Assembly: GCA_002898975.1 (NCBI GenBank)
Contig: BEID01000076.1
Coordinates: 1-6,692 of the forward strand
Length of the DNA stretch: 6,692 nucleotides
Origin: a bacterium HR27
GTDB lineage: Bacteria > Chloroflexota > Chloroflexia > Thermomicrobiales > Thermomicrobiaceae
Reading direction: 5' to 3'
Below, one piece after another: positions 5,965-6,692 of the stretch (its first letter is position 1; each line of letters opens with the position of its first letter). The translations under genes were made by a program, and so were the position numbers. The notes beneath the pieces were generated by a model. That model saw nothing but the letters and a program-made list of their open reading frames with translations, was not told the DNA's origin and did no database searches.

Positions 5965-6692
5965 ATGGCCAACCAGAGCGAGCTCATCGTCCACCAACTC
6001 CTCCGCGAGTTCGGACGACCGGCGCCGGACGACCCGGCCCGCCGTCGCTTGCTCGAGACGCTGGCACAGCGCGGTATCGTGCGAAGCGGCAGCGACGTCC
6101 TGACCCTCCTGGCACCACCCGAGTTGGTCGGCGAACTCGCTGCCCGTGGGGCACACGTCACGGCGGTCGAGCCACTCGACGCGTTGCTCGAGCGCGCCCG
6201 CCAGCAGATCGGTACGACACCTGCCCCGATCCACTGGGTGCGCCGCGATCCACACCGGCTTCCGTTCCGCCGCGCTTTCGATCTCGTGCTCGCTCCTGCC
6301 CTCGTTCTCGGAGCGACGAGCCAGGAGCACGACGAGGAGTTGCTCCGGGCGGTGGCGACAGCACTCCGGCCGGGAGGCACGTTCGTTTTCGAGCTACCCA
6401 ACCGGGAACTCCTGCTCCGTGACTTCGTAGAGCGTTTCTGGGGCGAACTCGACGGACTCCTCGTTCTCGCTCATCAAAGCTGGGACGCCACGAGCGGGAC
6501 ACTCCGGATCGAGTGGCAGCTGGTCTGGCCACACGGCCCGCGTGAGAAATACGAGCGAACGCTTCGCCTGTATACCGCGAGCGAGGTCGTCCAGCTGTGT
6601 CGCCGGCTCGGCTCCGCCACGATCGAGTGCTGGGGCGATGATGCGGGGACACCGTACGGCCTCTGGTCGCCGCGGCTGCTCGTGGTAGCGCG
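5965..6692 (+). CDS. Class I SAM-dependent methyltransferase-like protein with degenerate motif I (3' end cut by window edge)
   Basis: The frame is open from ATG 5965 to the window end, giving 242 codons. AAGGAA at 5952-5957 gives a 7-nt spacing and overlaps the protease stop. A Rossmann-type methyltransferase fold is suggested by VLTLLAPPELVGELAARG (45-62), VTAVEP with acidic Glu69 (65-70), DPHRLPFRRAFDLVLA (95-110), ATALRPGGTFVFELPNREL (131-149), and a C-terminal part with LRLYTASEV and GTPYGLWSPRLLVVA. In active family members the first motif is VLDxGCGxG. Here the Asp is Thr47 and all glycines of the loop are replaced by Leu, Ala and Pro. The later motifs are well kept. The protein may bind SAM poorly, bind another ligand, or be a non-catalytic relative. 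From the strong C-terminal match, only a few residues appear to be missing at the right edge. The substrate is unknown. Confidence 0.8.
   Translation, partial: MANQSELIVHQLLREFGRPAPDDPARRRLLETLAQRGIVRSGSDVLTLLAPPELVGELAARGAHVTAVEPLDALLERARQQIGTTPAPIHWVRRDPHRLPFRRAFDLVLAPALVLGATSQEHDEELLRAVATALRPGGTFVFELPNRELLLRDFVERFWGELDGLLVLAHQSWDATSGTLRIEWQLVWPHGPREKYERTLRLYTASEVVQLCRRLGSATIECWGDDAGTPYGLWSPRLLVVA

Noticed and set aside
5836..6652. Several - strand frames opposite the protease end and methyltransferase
   Set aside because: They overlap each other and the sense genes, are Arg/Ser-rich and contain no known motif.

Overview
The window is GC-rich, almost fully coding bacterial DNA with tight operon spacing. 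Every normal gene end visible here is TGA. The mix of a Tat-type lipoprotein with a Pro/Thr-rich linker, a SigK/RskA-like regulatory pair and an anchored HtrA protease with another Pro/Thr/Ala linker fits Chloroflexota, perhaps the Thermomicrobia group. That placement is an inference from style and not a database match. No RNA genes, CRISPR arrays, insertion sequences or phage genes were seen.

Left part (1-3295, + strand): the end of a peptide/oligopeptide ABC transporter operon. It holds the C-terminal part of a DppB/OppB-type permease (cut by the window edge), a complete DppC/OppC-type permease, and a family-5 extracellular substrate-binding protein. The binding-protein frame is open from 1451 to 3295 except for one in-frame TAG at 2738-2740. 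The sequence resumes in the same frame, with family-typical protein and normal codon use, immediately after this stop. It is therefore a very recent nonsense mutation, a sequencing error, or a read-through site. No ATPase subunits are present; if the system is complete they lie upstream of the window or elsewhere. A 15-bp perfect inverted repeat at 3319-3358 closes the operon and also faces the convergent operon on the other strand.

Middle part (3368-4677, - strand): an ECF sigma factor (4677-4096) followed, with a 19-nt overlap, by an RskA-type membrane anti-sigma factor (4114-3368) with an HxxxCxxC zinc motif and one membrane segment.

Right part (4795-6692, + strand): divergent from the sigma operon lies a membrane-anchored trypsin-like HtrA/DegP-family protease with one PDZ domain. 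It is followed after 12 nt by a SAM-methyltransferase-like gene cut by the right edge. The methyltransferase has a well-preserved C-terminal half but lacks the glycine-rich SAM-binding motif I. The shared 117-bp divergent region (4678-4794) is the likely control point. An anchored HtrA protease next to a membrane anti-sigma factor suggests, but does not prove, an envelope-stress circuit in which proteolysis releases the sigma factor.

The points most worth a second look are the amber codon inside the binding protein, the degenerate methyltransferase, the sigma/anti-sigma/protease arrangement, and a strong orphan Shine-Dalgarno sequence between the permease and binding-protein genes.
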